This document shows, one piece after another, positions 1 through 12,303 of a DNA stretch of 64,000 bases (positions are counted from its first letter, which is position 1; each line of letters opens with the position of its first letter). Source of the DNA: Auanema rhodensis (Eukaryota; Nematoda; Chromadorea; Rhabditida; Rhabditidae); contig OZ059895.1 of NCBI GenBank assembly GCA_964057225.1, positions 13,082,001 through 13,146,000 of the forward strand. Direction: 5' to 3'. The notes beneath the pieces were generated by a model. The model did no database searches, had not been told where the DNA came from, and was given only the letters and a program-made list of their open reading frames with translations. The position numbers and the translations under genes were made by a program.

Positions 1-116
1 TTACGGCACCCGGGTTTCCCAAGCCGTCTCCGATCCAAGTACTAACCGGGCCCAACGTTGCTTGACTTGCCAGATCGGACGGGATGGCGTACTTTCAACG
101 TGGTATGGTCGTAAGC
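1..116 (-). rRNA. 5S rRNA copy 1 (3' end cut by window)
   Basis: RNA component of the large ribosomal subunit. The reverse complement starts GCTTACGACCATACCACG and ends GGGTGCCGTAA, with the last 2 nt beyond the window. Helix I ends pair (GCTTACG with CGTAAGC), and the internal promoter is intact: A box about nt 50-64, intermediate element 67-72, C box 80-97. Class T (T102A). Alpha spacer; no short unit before the next gene. Confidence 0.93.
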
Positions 117-484
117 GAAAATACCTGATATTCAATGATTTACATACTTATCCTCGTTATTGTTTTTTTTCCAATTTCATGTTAGTTATGTAATTTTCTA
201 CGTTACATCTAAATCCCTCGATGATATCAAATCTTATGAGATCCAAATACAATAAATTAAAAAGGTTTCACAGTTGTATAGTGTTTAAACAATGTTTGTT
301 TCAATAGGAAATAGATAGAAACAGTAAAGTTAAGATGAAGGTTCATAAACTACTGGTTTATAACTGTAATATAGAAATAAGATTGAAGATATTTTGATGC
401 CTTGGGTTGAGCTATCTAAGTAAAACTGCTGGAAAATTAAAAACATTTGTTACGGAAGAGATAAAATTGAAAATCAGCTGCATT

Positions 485-510
485 GCGTACTTTCAACGTG
501 GTATGATCGT
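485..510 (-). pseudogene. 5S 5'-end relic 3' of each full gene (representative)
   Basis: The 26 nt match 5S nt 5-30 with C9T (tatgatcgt instead of tatggtcgt) and lie 16 nt beyond the gene's 3' end. A copy sits behind almost every full gene. Class G genes mostly have the form gagtactttcaatgtgg. Recombinant forms occur near 35447, 40077, 41003, 61845 and 63300. Confidence 0.9.
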
Positions 511-511
511 T

Positions 512-526
512 AAAAAAATTTGAAAA
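512..526 (-). terminator. Pol III terminator of 5S genes (representative, copy 2)
   Basis: On the minus strand the gene end GTAAGC is followed at once by TTTT, then CAAA and a run of seven T. T4 and T7 runs are standard Pol III stop signals. The same 15-17 nt follow every full gene and are absent from the short units. Confidence 0.85.
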
Positions 527-644
527 GCTTACGGCACCCGGGATTCCCAAGCCGTCTCCGATCCAAGTACTAACCGGGCCCAACGTTGCTTGACTTGCCA
601 GATCGGACGGGATGGCGTACTTTCAACGTGGTATGGTCGTAAGC
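527..644 (-). rRNA. 5S rRNA copy 2, class A
   Basis: Reference copy: 118 nt, or 119 if the first terminator T is counted. Alpha spacer with the private pair gaaatatatag and ggaatattaaa, shared with copies 23, 25 and 27. Two short units before the next gene. Confidence 0.96.
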
Positions 645-667
645 GAAAATACCTGATATTCAATGAT

Positions 668-674
668 TTACATA
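668..674 (-). promoter_or_regulatory. TATA-like element at -30 to -24 of 5S genes (representative)
   Basis: Minus-strand TATGTAA at -30 to -24 from the gene start, the usual place for the external 5S element in invertebrates. Copies 32, 33, 35, 36, 37 and 55 read TATTTAA. The element is also kept in front of the short units. Confidence 0.6.
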
Positions 675-1853
675 CTTATCCTCGTTATTGTTTTTTTTTC
701 AATTTCATGTTAGTTATGTAATTTTCTACGTTACATCTAAATCCCTCGATGATATCAAATCTTATGAGATCCAAATACAATAAATTAAAAAAGGTTTCAC
801 AGTTGTATAGTGTTTAAACAATGTTTGTTTCAATAGGAAATATATAGAAACAGTAAAGTTAAGATGAAGGTTCATAAACTACTGGTTTATAACTGTAATA
901 TAGAAATAAGATTGAAGATATTTTGATGCCTTGGGTTGAGCTATCTAAGTAAAACTGCTGGAATATTAAAAACATTTGTTACGGAAGAGATAAAATTGAA
1001 AATCAGCTGCATGGCGTACTTTCAACGTGGTATGGTCGTAAGCGAAAAAATCTGATATTCAATGATTTACATACTTATCCTCGTTATTGTTTTTTTTCCA
1101 ATTTCATGTTAGTTATGTAATTTTCTACGTTACATCTAAATTCCTCGATGATATCAAATCTTATGAGCTCCAAATACAATAAATTAAAAAAGGTTTCACA
1201 GTTGTATAGTGTTAAAACAATGTTTGTTTCAATAGGAAATAGATAGAAACAGTAAAGTTAAGATGAAGGTTCATAAACTACTGGTTTATAACTGTAATAT
1301 AGAAATAAGATTGAAGATATTTTGATGCCTTGGGTTGAGCTATCTAAGTAAAACTGCTGGAAAATTAAAAACATTTGTTACTGAAGAGATAAAATTGAAA
1401 ATCAGCTGCATGGCGTACTTTCAACGTGGTATGGTCGTAAGCGAAAATACCTGATATTCAATGATTTACATACTTATCCTCGTTATTGTTTTTTTTCCAA
1501 TTTCATGTTAGTTATGTAATTTTCTACGTTACATCTAAATTCCTCGATGATATCAAATCTTATGAGCTCCAAATACAATAAATTAAAAAAGGTTTCACAG
1601 TTGTATAGTGTTAAAACAATGTTTGTTTCAATAGGAAATAGATAGAAACAGTAAAGTTAAGATGAAGGTTCATAAACTACTGGTTTATAACTGTAATATA
1701 GAAATAAGATTGAAGATATTTTGATGCCTTGGGTTGAGCTATCTAAGTAAAACTGCTGGAAAATTAAAAACATTTGTTACTGAAGAGATAAAATTGAAAA
1801 TCAGCTGCATTGCGTACTTTCAACGTGGTATGATCGTTAAAAAAATTTGAAAA

Positions 1854-1971
1854 GCTTACGGCACCCGGGTTTCCCAAGCCGTCTCCGATCCAAGTACTAA
1901 CCGGGCCCAACGTTGCTTGACTTGCCAGATCGGACGGGATGGCGTACTTTCAACGTGGTATGGTCGTAAGC
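1854..1971 (-). rRNA. 5S rRNA copy 3, class T
   Basis: T102A; alpha spacer; next gene follows directly. Counterpart of copy 28 at offset 18,000. Confidence 0.96.
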
Positions 1972-2382
1972 GAAAATACCTGATATTCAATGATTTACAT
2001 ACTTATCCTCGTTATTGTTTTTTTTTCAATTTCATGTTAGTTATGTAATTTTCTACGTTACATCTAAATCCCTCGATGATATCAAATCTTATGAGATCCA
2101 AATACAATAAATTAAAAAAGGTTTCACAGTTGTATAGTGTTTAAACAATGTTTGTTTCAATAGGAAATAGATAGAAACAGTAAAGTTAAGATGAAGGTTC
2201 ATAAACTACTGGTTTATAACTGTAATATAGAAATAAGATTGAAGATATTTTGATGCCTTGGGTTGAGCTATCTAAGTAAAACTGCTGGAAAATTAAAAAC
2301 ATTTGTTACGGAAGAGATAAAATTGAAAATCAGCTGCATTGCGTACTTTCAACGTGGTATGATCGTTAAAAAAATTTGAAAA

Positions 2383-2500
2383 GCTTACGGCACCCGGGAT
2401 TCCCAAGCCGTCTCCGATCCAAGTACTAACCGGGCCCAACGTTGCTTGACTTGCCAGATCGGACGGGATGGCGTACTTTCAACGTGGTATGGTCGTAAGC
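2383..2500 (-). rRNA. 5S rRNA copy 4, class A
   Basis: Alpha spacer with gaaatatatag; one short unit (with gcgaaaaaaactg) before the next gene. Counterpart of copy 29. Confidence 0.96.
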
Positions 2501-3310
2501 GAAAATACCTGATATTCAATGATTTACATACTTATCCTCGTTATTGTTTTTTTTTCAATTTCATGTTAGTTATGTAATTTTCTACGTTACATCTAAATCC
2601 CTCGATGATATCAAATCTTATGAGATCCAAATACAATAAATTAAAAAAGGTTTCACAGTTGTATAGTGTTTAAACAATGTTTGTTTCAATAGGAAATATA
2701 TAGAAACAGTAAAGTTAAGATGAAGGTTCATAAACTACTGGTTTATAACTGTAATATAGAAATAAGATTGAAGATATTTTGATGCCTTGGGTTGAGCTAT
2801 CTAAGTAAAACTGCTGGAAAATTAAAAACATTTGTTACGGAAGAGATAAAATTGAAAATCAGCTGCATGGCGTACTTTCAACGTGGTATGGTCGTAAGCG
2901 AAAAAAACTGATATTCAATGATTTACATACTTATCCTCGTTATTGTTTTTTTTCCAATTTCATGTTAGTTATGTAATTTTCTACGTTACATCTAAATTCC
3001 TCGATGATATCAAATCTTATGAGCTCCAAATACAATAAATTAAAAAAGGTTTCACAGTTGTATAGTGTTAAAACAATGTTTGTTTCAATAGGAAATAGAT
3101 AGAAACAGTAAAGTTAAGATGAAGGTTCATAAACTACTGGTTTATAACTGTAATATAGAAATAAGATTGAAGATATTTTGATGCCTTGGGTTGAGCTATC
3201 TAAGTAAAACTGCTGGAAAATTAAAAACATTTGTTACTGAAGAGATAAAATTGAAAATCAGCTGCATTGCGTACTTTCAATGTGGTATGATCGTTAAAAA
3301 AATTTGAAAA

Positions 3311-3428
3311 GCTTACGGCAGGCGGGATTCCCAAGCCGTCTCCGATCCAAGTACTAACCGGGCCCAACGTTGCTTGACTTGCCAGATCGGACGGGATGGC
3401 GTACTTTCAACGTGGTATTTTCGTAAGC
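3311..3428 (-). rRNA. 5S rRNA copy 5, class G with 5' changes
   Basis: G107C/G108C plus private changes C9A and C10A (plus strand ggtattttcg instead of ggtatggtcg), which spoil the end of helix I. Beta spacer with gggtcgagc. Counterpart of copy 30, which lacks C9A/C10A. Possibly non-functional. Confidence 0.85.
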
Positions 3429-3839
3429 GAAAATACCTGATATTCAATGATTTACATACTTATCCTCGTTATTGTTTTTTTTCCAATTTCATGTTAGTTA
3501 TGTAATTTTCTACGTTACATCTAAATTCCTCGATGATATCAAATCTTATGAGCTCCAAATACAATAAATTAAAAAAGGTTTCACAGTTGTATAGTGTTAA
3601 AACAATGTTTGTTTCAATAGGAAATAGATAGAAACAGTAAAGTTAAGATGAAGGTTCATAAACTACTGGTTTATAACTGTAATATAGAAATAAGATTGAA
3701 GATATTTTGATGCCTTGGGTCGAGCTATCTAAGTAAAACTGCTGGAAAATTAAAAACATTTGTTACGGAAGAGATAAAATTGAAAATCAGCTGCATTGAG
3801 TACTTTCAATGTGGTATGATCGTTAAAAAAATTTGAAAA

Positions 3840-3957
3840 GCTTACGGCAGGCGGGATTCCCAAGCCGTCTCCGATCCAAGTACTAACCGGGCCCAACGTT
3901 GCTTGACTTGCCAGATCGGACGGGATGGCGTACTTTCAACGTGGTATGGTCGTAAGC
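3840..3957 (-). rRNA. 5S rRNA copy 6, class G
   Basis: Helix V variant; alpha spacer; two short units follow. Counterpart of copy 31. Confidence 0.9.
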
Positions 3958-5164
3958 GAAAATACCTGATATTCAATGATTTACATACTTATCCTCGTTA
4001 TTGTTTTTTTTCCAATTTCATGTTAGTTATGTAATTTTCTACGTTACATCTAAATCCCTCGATGATATCAAATCTTATGAGATCCAAATACAATAAATTA
4101 AAAAGGTTTCACAGTTGTATAGTGTTTAAACAATGTTTGTTTCAATAGGAAATAGATAGAAACAGTAAAGTTAAGATGAAGGTTCATAAACTACTGGTTT
4201 ATAACTGTAATATAGAAATAAGATTGAAGATATTTTGATGCCTTGGGTTGAGCTATCTAAGTAAAACTGCTGGAAAATTAAAAACATTTGTTACGGAAGA
4301 GATAAAATTGAAAATCAGCTGCATGGCGTACTTTCAACGTGGTATGGTCGTAAGCGAAAAAATCTGATATTCAATGATTTACATACTTATCCTCGTTATT
4401 GTTTTTTTTCCAATTTCATGTTAGTTATGTAATTTTCTACGTTACATCTAAATTCCTCGATGATATCAAATCTTATGAGCTCCAAATACAATAAATTAAA
4501 AAAGGTTTCACAGTTGTATAGTGTTAAAACAATGTTTGTTTCAATAGGAAATAGATAGAAACAGTAAAGTTAAGATGAAGGTTCATAAACTACTGGTTTA
4601 TAACTGTAATATAGAAATAAGATTGAAGATATTTTGATGCCTTGGGTTGAGCTATCTAAGTAAAACTGCTGGAAAATTAAAAACATTTGTTACTGAAGAG
4701 ATAAAATTGAAAATCAGCTGCATGGCGTACTTTCAACGTGGTATGGTCGTAAGCGAAAAAATCTGATATTCAATGATTTACATACTTATCCTCGTTATTG
4801 TTTTTTTCCAATTTCATGTTAGTTATGTAATTTTCTACGTTACATCTAAATTGCTCGATGATATCAAATCTTATGAGCTCCAAATACAATAAATTAAAAA
4901 AGGTTACACAGTTGTATAGTGTTAAAACAATGTTTGTCTCAATAGGAAATAGATAGAAACAGTAAAGTTAAGATGAAGGTTCATAAACTACTGGTTTATA
5001 ACTGTAATATAGAAATAAGATTGAAGATATTTTGATGCCTTGGGTTGAGCTATCTAAGTAAAACTGCTGGAAAATTAAAAACATTTGTTACGGAAGAGAT
5101 AAAATTGAAAATCAGCTGCATTGCGTACTTTCAACGTGGTATGATCGTTAAAAAAATTTGAAAA

Positions 5165-5282
5165 GCTTACGGCACCCGGGATTCCCAAGCCGTCTCCGAT
5201 CCAAGTACTAACCGGGCCCAACGTTGCTTGACTTGCCAGATCGGACGGGATGGCGTACTTTCAACGTGGTATGGTCGTAAGC
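5165..5282 (-). rRNA. 5S rRNA copy 7, class A
   Basis: Alpha spacer; next gene follows directly. Confidence 0.96.
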
Positions 5283-5692
5283 GAAAATACCTGATATTCA
5301 ATGATTTACATACTTATCCTCGTTATTGTTTTTTTTCCAATTTCATGTTAGTTATGTAATTTTCTACGTTACATCTAAATCCCTCGATGATATCAAATCT
5401 TATGAGATCCAAATACAATAAATTAAAAAGGTTTCACAGTTGTATAGTGTTTAAACAATGTTTGTTTCAATAGGAAATAGATAGAAACAGTAAAGTTAAG
5501 ATGAAGGTTCATAAACTACTGGTTTATAACTGTAATATAGAAATAAGATTGAAGATATTTTGATGCCTTGGGTTGAGCTATCTAAGTAAAACTGCTGGAA
5601 AATTAAAAACATTTGTTACGGAAGAGATAAAATTGAAAATCAGCTGCATTGCGTACTTTCAACGTGGTATGATCGTTAAAAAAATTTGAAAA

Positions 5693-5810
5693 GCTTACGG
5701 CACCCGGGATTCCCAAGCCGTCTCCGATCCAAGTACTAACCGGGCCCAACGTTGCTTGACTTGCCAGATCGGACGGGATGGCGTACTTTCAACGTGGTAT
5801 GGTCGTAAGC
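5693..5810 (-). rRNA. 5S rRNA copy 8, class A
   Basis: Alpha spacer with private ttgaaaaagg; one short unit follows, with ggttacacag and gtctcaatagg as in the unit at 4722. Confidence 0.96.
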
Positions 5811-6619
5811 GAAAATACCTGATATTCAATGATTTACATACTTATCCTCGTTATTGTTTTTTTTTCAATTTCATGTTAGTTATGTAATTTTCTACGTTAC
5901 ATCTAAATCCCTCGATGATATCAAATCTTATGAGATCCAAATACAATAAATTGAAAAAGGTTTCACAGTTGTATAGTGTTTAAACAATGTTTGTTTCAAT
6001 AGGAAATAGATAGAAACAGTAAAGTTAAGATGAAGGTTCATAAACTACTGGTTTATAACTGTAATATAGAAATAAGATTGAAGATATTTTGATGCCTTGG
6101 GTTGAGCTATCTAAGTAAAACTGCTGGAAAATTAAAAACATTTGTTACGGAAGAGATAAAATTGAAAATCAGCTGCATGGCGTACTTTCAACGTGGTATG
6201 GTCGTAAGCGAAAAAATCTGATATTCAATGATTTACATACTTATCCTCGTTATTGTTTTTTTCCAATTTCATGTTAGTTATGTAATTTTCTACGTTACAT
6301 CTAAATTCCTCGATGATATCAAATCTTATGAGCTCCAAATACAATAAATTAAAAAAGGTTACACAGTTGTATAGTGTTAAAACAATGTTTGTCTCAATAG
6401 GAAATAGATAGAAACAGTAAAGTTAAGATGAAGGTTCATAAACTACTGGTTTATAACTGTAATATAGAAATAAGATTGAAGATATTTTGATGCCTTGGGT
6501 TGAGCTATCTAAGTAAAACTGCTGGAAAATTAAAAACATTTGTTACGGAAGAGATAAAATTGAAAATCAGCTGCATTGCGTACTTTCAACGTGGTATGAT
6601 CGTTAAAAAAATTTGAAAA

Positions 6620-6737
6620 GCTTACGGCACCCGGGATTCCCAAGCCGTCTCCGATCCAAGTACTAACCGGGCCCAACGTTGCTTGACTTGCCAGATCGGA
6701 CGGGATGGCGTACTTTCAACGTGGTATGGTCGTAAGC
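6620..6737 (-). rRNA. 5S rRNA copy 9, class A
   Basis: Hybrid spacer: alpha at ccctcgatg, beta from gagctcc onward. First of eight genes in an uninterrupted run of long units. Confidence 0.96.
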
Positions 6738-7148
6738 GAAAATACCTGATATTCAATGATTTACATACTTATCCTCGTTATTGTTTTTTTTTCAATTTCA
6801 TGTTAGTTATGTAATTTTCTACGTTACATCTAAATCCCTCGATGATATCAAATCTTATGAGCTCCAAATACAATAAATTAAAAAAGGTTTCACAGTTGTA
6901 TAGTGTTAAAACAATGTTTGTTTCAATAGGAAATAGATAGAAACAGTAAAGTTAAGATGAAGGTTCATAAACTACTGGTTTATAACTGTAATATAGAAAT
7001 AAGATTGAAGATATTTTGATGCCTTGGGTTGAGCTATCTAAGTAAAACTGCTGGAAAATTAAAAACATTTGTTACGGAAGAGATAAAATTGAAAATCAGC
7101 TGCATTGCGTACTTTCAACGTGGTATGATCGTTAAAAAAATTTGAAAA

Positions 7149-7266
7149 GCTTACGGCACCCGGGATTCCCAAGCCGTCTCCGATCCAAGTACTAACCGGG
7201 CCCAACGTTGCTTGACTTGCCAGATCGGACGGGATGGCGTACTTTCAACGTGGTATGGTCGTAAGC
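7149..7266 (-). rRNA. 5S rRNA copy 10, class A
   Basis: Alpha spacer; 528 bp to the next gene. Confidence 0.96.
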
Positions 7267-7676
7267 GAAAATACCTGATATTCAATGATTTACATACTTA
7301 TCCTCGTTATTGTTTTTTTTCCAATTTCATGTTAGTTATGTAATTTTCTACGTTACATCTAAATCCCTCGATGATATCAAATCTTATGAGATCCAAATAC
7401 AATAAATTAAAAAGGTTTCACAGTTGTATAGTGTTTAAACAATGTTTGTTTCAATAGGAAATAGATAGAAACAGTAAAGTTAAGATGAAGGTTCATAAAC
7501 TACTGGTTTATAACTGTAATATAGAAATAAGATTGAAGATATTTTGATGCCTTGGGTTGAGCTATCTAAGTAAAACTGCTGGAAAATTAAAAACATTTGT
7601 TACGGAAGAGATAAAATTGAAAATCAGCTGCATTGCGTACTTTCAACGTGGTATGATCGTTAAAAAAATTTGAAAA

Positions 7677-7794
7677 GCTTACGGCACCCGGGATTCCCAA
7701 GCCGTCTCCGATCCAAGTACTAACCGGGCCCAACGTTGCTTGACTTGCCAGATCGGACGGGATGGCGTACTTTCAACGTGGTATGGTCGTAAGC
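7677..7794 (-). rRNA. 5S rRNA copy 11, class A
   Basis: Alpha spacer; 528 bp to the next gene. Confidence 0.96.
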
Positions 7795-8204
7795 GAAAAT
7801 ACCTGATATTCAATGATTTACATACTTATCCTCGTTATTGTTTTTTTTCCAATTTCATGTTAGTTATGTAATTTTCTACGTTACATCTAAATCCCTCGAT
7901 GATATCAAATCTTATGAGATCCAAATACAATAAATTAAAAAGGTTTCACAGTTGTATAGTGTTTAAACAATGTTTGTTTCAATAGGAAATAGATAGAAAC
8001 AGTAAAGTTAAGATGAAGGTTCATAAACTACTGGTTTATAACTGTAATATAGAAATAAGATTGAAGATATTTTGATGCCTTGGGTTGAGCTATCTAAGTA
8101 AAACTGCTGGAAAATTAAAAACATTTGTTACGGAAGAGATAAAATTGAAAATCAGCTGCATTGCGTACTTTCAACGTGGTATGATCGTTAAAAAAATTTG
8201 AAAA

Positions 8205-8322
8205 GCTTACGGCACCCGGGATTCCCAAGCCGTCTCCGATCCAAGTACTAACCGGGCCCAACGTTGCTTGACTTGCCAGATCGGACGGGATGGCGTACTT
8301 TCAACGTGGTATGGTCGTAAGC
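8205..8322 (-). rRNA. 5S rRNA copy 12, class A
   Basis: Same alpha-to-beta hybrid spacer as copy 9, 1,585 bp away (three long units). Confidence 0.96.
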
Positions 8323-8733
8323 GAAAATACCTGATATTCAATGATTTACATACTTATCCTCGTTATTGTTTTTTTTTCAATTTCATGTTAGTTATGTAAT
8401 TTTCTACGTTACATCTAAATCCCTCGATGATATCAAATCTTATGAGCTCCAAATACAATAAATTAAAAAAGGTTTCACAGTTGTATAGTGTTAAAACAAT
8501 GTTTGTTTCAATAGGAAATAGATAGAAACAGTAAAGTTAAGATGAAGGTTCATAAACTACTGGTTTATAACTGTAATATAGAAATAAGATTGAAGATATT
8601 TTGATGCCTTGGGTTGAGCTATCTAAGTAAAACTGCTGGAAAATTAAAAACATTTGTTACGGAAGAGATAAAATTGAAAATCAGCTGCATTGCGTACTTT
8701 CAACGTGGTATGATCGTTAAAAAAATTTGAAAA

Positions 8734-8851
8734 GCTTACGGCACCCGGGATTCCCAAGCCGTCTCCGATCCAAGTACTAACCGGGCCCAACGTTGCTTGA
8801 CTTGCCAGATCGGACGGGATGGCGTACTTTCAACGTGGTATGGTCGTAAGC
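8734..8851 (-). rRNA. 5S rRNA copy 13, class A
   Basis: Alpha spacer; 528 bp to the next gene. Confidence 0.96.
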
Positions 8852-9261
8852 GAAAATACCTGATATTCAATGATTTACATACTTATCCTCGTTATTGTTT
8901 TTTTTCCAATTTCATGTTAGTTATGTAATTTTCTACGTTACATCTAAATCCCTCGATGATATCAAATCTTATGAGATCCAAATACAATAAATTAAAAAGG
9001 TTTCACAGTTGTATAGTGTTTAAACAATGTTTGTTTCAATAGGAAATAGATAGAAACAGTAAAGTTAAGATGAAGGTTCATAAACTACTGGTTTATAACT
9101 GTAATATAGAAATAAGATTGAAGATATTTTGATGCCTTGGGTTGAGCTATCTAAGTAAAACTGCTGGAAAATTAAAAACATTTGTTACGGAAGAGATAAA
9201 ATTGAAAATCAGCTGCATTGCGTACTTTCAACGTGGTATGATCGTTAAAAAAATTTGAAAA

Positions 9262-9379
9262 GCTTACGGCACCCGGGATTCCCAAGCCGTCTCCGATCCA
9301 AGTACTAACCGGGCCCAACGTTGCTTGACTTGCCAGATCGGACGGGATGGCGTACTTTCAACGTGGTATGGTCGTAAGC
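9262..9379 (-). rRNA. 5S rRNA copy 14, class A
   Basis: Alpha spacer with tgttttaatagg and gaaatatatag, shared only with copy 16, 1,057 bp away. Confidence 0.96.
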
Positions 9380-9790
9380 GAAAATACCTGATATTCAATG
9401 ATTTACATACTTATCCTCGTTATTGTTTTTTTTTCAATTTCATGTTAGTTATGTAATTTTCTACGTTACATCTAAATCCCTCGATGATATCAAATCTTAT
9501 GAGATCCAAATACAATAAATTAAAAAAGGTTTCACAGTTGTATAGTGTTTAAACAATGTTTGTTTTAATAGGAAATATATAGAAACAGTAAAGTTAAGAT
9601 GAAGGTTCATAAACTACTGGTTTATAACTGTAATATAGAAATAAGATTGAAGATATTTTGATGCCTTGGGTTGAGCTATCTAAGTAAAACTGCTGGAAAA
9701 TTAAAAACATTTGTTACGGAAGAGATAAAATTGAAAATCAGCTGCATTGCGTACTTTCAACGTGGTATGATCGTTAAAAAAATTTGAAAA

Positions 9791-9908
9791 GCTTACGGCA
9801 CCCGGGATTCCCAAGCCGTCTCCGATCCAAGTACTAACCGGGCCCAACGTTGCTTGACTTGCCAGATCGGACGGGATGGCGTACTTTCAACGTGGTATGG
9901 TCGTAAGC
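9791..9908 (-). rRNA. 5S rRNA copy 15, class A
   Basis: Alpha spacer; 528 bp to the next gene. Confidence 0.96.
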
Positions 9909-10318
9909 GAAAATACCTGATATTCAATGATTTACATACTTATCCTCGTTATTGTTTTTTTTCCAATTTCATGTTAGTTATGTAATTTTCTACGTTACAT
10001 CTAAATCCCTCGATGATATCAAATCTTATGAGATCCAAATACAATAAATTAAAAAGGTTTCACAGTTGTATAGTGTTTAAACAATGTTTGTTTCAATAGG
10101 AAATAGATAGAAACAGTAAAGTTAAGATGAAGGTTCATAAACTACTGGTTTATAACTGTAATATAGAAATAAGATTGAAGATATTTTGATGCCTTGGGTT
10201 GAGCTATCTAAGTAAAACTGCTGGAAAATTAAAAACATTTGTTACGGAAGAGATAAAATTGAAAATCAGCTGCATTGCGTACTTTCAACGTGGTATGATC
10301 GTTAAAAAAATTTGAAAA

Positions 10319-10436
10319 GCTTACGGCACCCGGGATTCCCAAGCCGTCTCCGATCCAAGTACTAACCGGGCCCAACGTTGCTTGACTTGCCAGATCGGAC
10401 GGGATGGCGTACTTTCAACGTGGTATGGTCGTAAGC
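10319..10436 (-). rRNA. 5S rRNA copy 16, class A
   Basis: Alpha spacer with the copy-14 signature; one short unit follows, ending the run of long units. Confidence 0.96.
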
Positions 10437-11246
10437 GAAAATACCTGATATTCAATGATTTACATACTTATCCTCGTTATTGTTTTTTTTTCAATTTCAT
10501 GTTAGTTATGTAATTTTCTACGTTACATCTAAATCCCTCGATGATATCAAATCTTATGAGATCCAAATACAATAAATTAAAAAAGGTTTCACAGTTGTAT
10601 AGTGTTTAAACAATGTTTGTTTTAATAGGAAATATATAGAAACAGTAAAGTTAAGATGAAGGTTCATAAACTACTGGTTTATAACTGTAATATAGAAATA
10701 AGATTGAAGATATTTTGATGCCTTGGGTTGAGCTATCTAAGTAAAACTGCTGGAAAATTAAAAACATTTGTTACGGAAGAGATAAAATTGAAAATCAGCT
10801 GCATGGCGTACTTTCAACGTGGTATGGTCGTAAGCGAAAAAATCTGATATTCAATGATTTACATACTTATCCTCGTTATTGTTTTTTTTCCAATTTCATG
10901 TTAGTTATGTAATTTTCTACGTTACATCTAAATTCCTCGATGATATCAAATCTTATGAGCTCCAAATACAATAAATTAAAAAAGGTTTCACAGTTGTATA
11001 GTGTTAAAACAATGTTTGTTTCAATAGGAAATAGATAGAAACAGTAAAGTTAAGATGAAGGTTCATAAACTACTGGTTTATAACTGTAATATAGAAATAA
11101 GATTGAAGATATTTTGATGCCTTGGGTTGAGCTATCTAAGTAAAACTGCTGGAAAATTAAAAACATTTGTTACTGAAGAGATAAAATTGAAAATCAGCTG
11201 CATTGCTTACTTTTAACGTGGTATGATCGTTAAAAAAATTTGAAAA

Positions 11247-11364
11247 GCTTACGGCACCCGGGTTTCCCAAGCCGTCTCCGATCCAAGTACTAACCGGGCC
11301 CAACGTTGCTTGACTTGCCAGATCGGACGGGATGGCGTACTTTCAACGTGGTATGGTCGTAAGC
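11247..11364 (-). rRNA. 5S rRNA copy 17, class T
   Basis: Alpha spacer with private acaacaaatt and gatgctttgg. The relic just 3' of this gene is degraded (gcttacttttaacg). Confidence 0.95.
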
Positions 11365-11775
11365 GAAAATACCTGATATTCAATGATTTACATACTTATC
11401 CTCGTTATTGTTTTTTTTCCAATTTCATGTTAGTTATGTAATTTTCTACGTTACATCTAAATCCCTCGATGATATCAAATCTTATGAGATCCAAATACAA
11501 CAAATTAAAAAAGGTTTCACAGTTGTATAGTGTTTAAACAATGTTTGTTTCAATAGGAAATAGATAGAAACAGTAAAGTTAAGATGAAGGTTCATAAACT
11601 ACTGGTTTATAACTGTAATATAGAAATAAGATTGAAGATATTTTGATGCTTTGGGTTGAGCTATCTAAGTAAAACTGCTGGAAAATTAAAAACATTTGTT
11701 ACGGAAGAGATAAAATTGAAAATCAGCTGCATTGAGTACTTTCAATGTGGTATGATCGTTAAAAAAATTTGAAAA

Positions 11776-11893
11776 GCTTACGGCAGGCGGGATTCCCAAG
11801 CCGTCTCCGATCCAAGTACTAACCGGGCCCAACGTTGCTTGACTTGCCAGATCGGACGGGATGGCGTACTTTCAACGTGGTATGGTCGTAAGC
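11776..11893 (-). rRNA. 5S rRNA copy 18, class G
   Basis: Helix V variant; alpha spacer. The upstream promoter region has two private changes (ataccgg, ataattatcc). Confidence 0.9.
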
Positions 11894-12303
11894 GAAAATA
11901 CCGGATATTCAATGATTTACATAATTATCCTCGTTATTGTTTTTTTTCCAATTTCATGTTAGTTATGTAATTTTCTACGTTACATCTAAATCCCTCGATG
12001 ATATCAAATCTTATGAGATCCAAATACAATAAATTAAAAAGGTTTCACAGTTGTATAGTGTTTAAACAATGTTTGTTTCAATAGGAAATAGATAGAAACA
12101 GTAAAGTTAAGATGAAGGTTCATAAACTACTGGTTTATAACTGTAATATAGAAATAAGATTGAAGATATCTTGATGCCTTGGGTTGAGCTATCTAAGTAA
12201 AACTGCTGGAAAATTAAAAACATTTGTTACGGAAGAGATAAAATTGAAAATCAGCTGCATTGCGTACTTTCAACGTGGTATGATCGTTAAAAAAATTTGA
12301 AAA

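Larger units (their letters stand above)
1..4721. repeat. Segmental duplication, copy 1 (partner 18000-22721)
   Basis: Unit order, gene classes (T, A, T, A, G, G), short-unit counts and private spacer signatures match 18000-22721 at offset 17,999-18,000. The one gene difference I saw is C9A/C10A in copy 5. Similarity breaks at the short unit starting 4722. Confidence 0.9.
6620..10846. repeat. Uninterrupted run of 528-529-bp long units
   Basis: Eight class A genes in a row with no short units between them. Markers repeat at 1,057 bp (tgttttaatagg in copies 14 and 16) and 1,585 bp (hybrid spacers of copies 9 and 12), showing multi-unit duplication. Confidence 0.88.

Noticed and set aside
860..960. 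Possible spliced-leader exons such as ggtttataactgtaatatag or gggttgagctatctaa/gtaaaac
   Set aside because: The first lacks a GT donor and neither has a convincing Sm site or paired stems; similarity to known leaders is limited to a few bases.
1011..1043. Short 5S fragments as functional Pol III genes or factor decoys
   Set aside because: They lack nt 34-118, hence all internal promoter boxes and the terminator.
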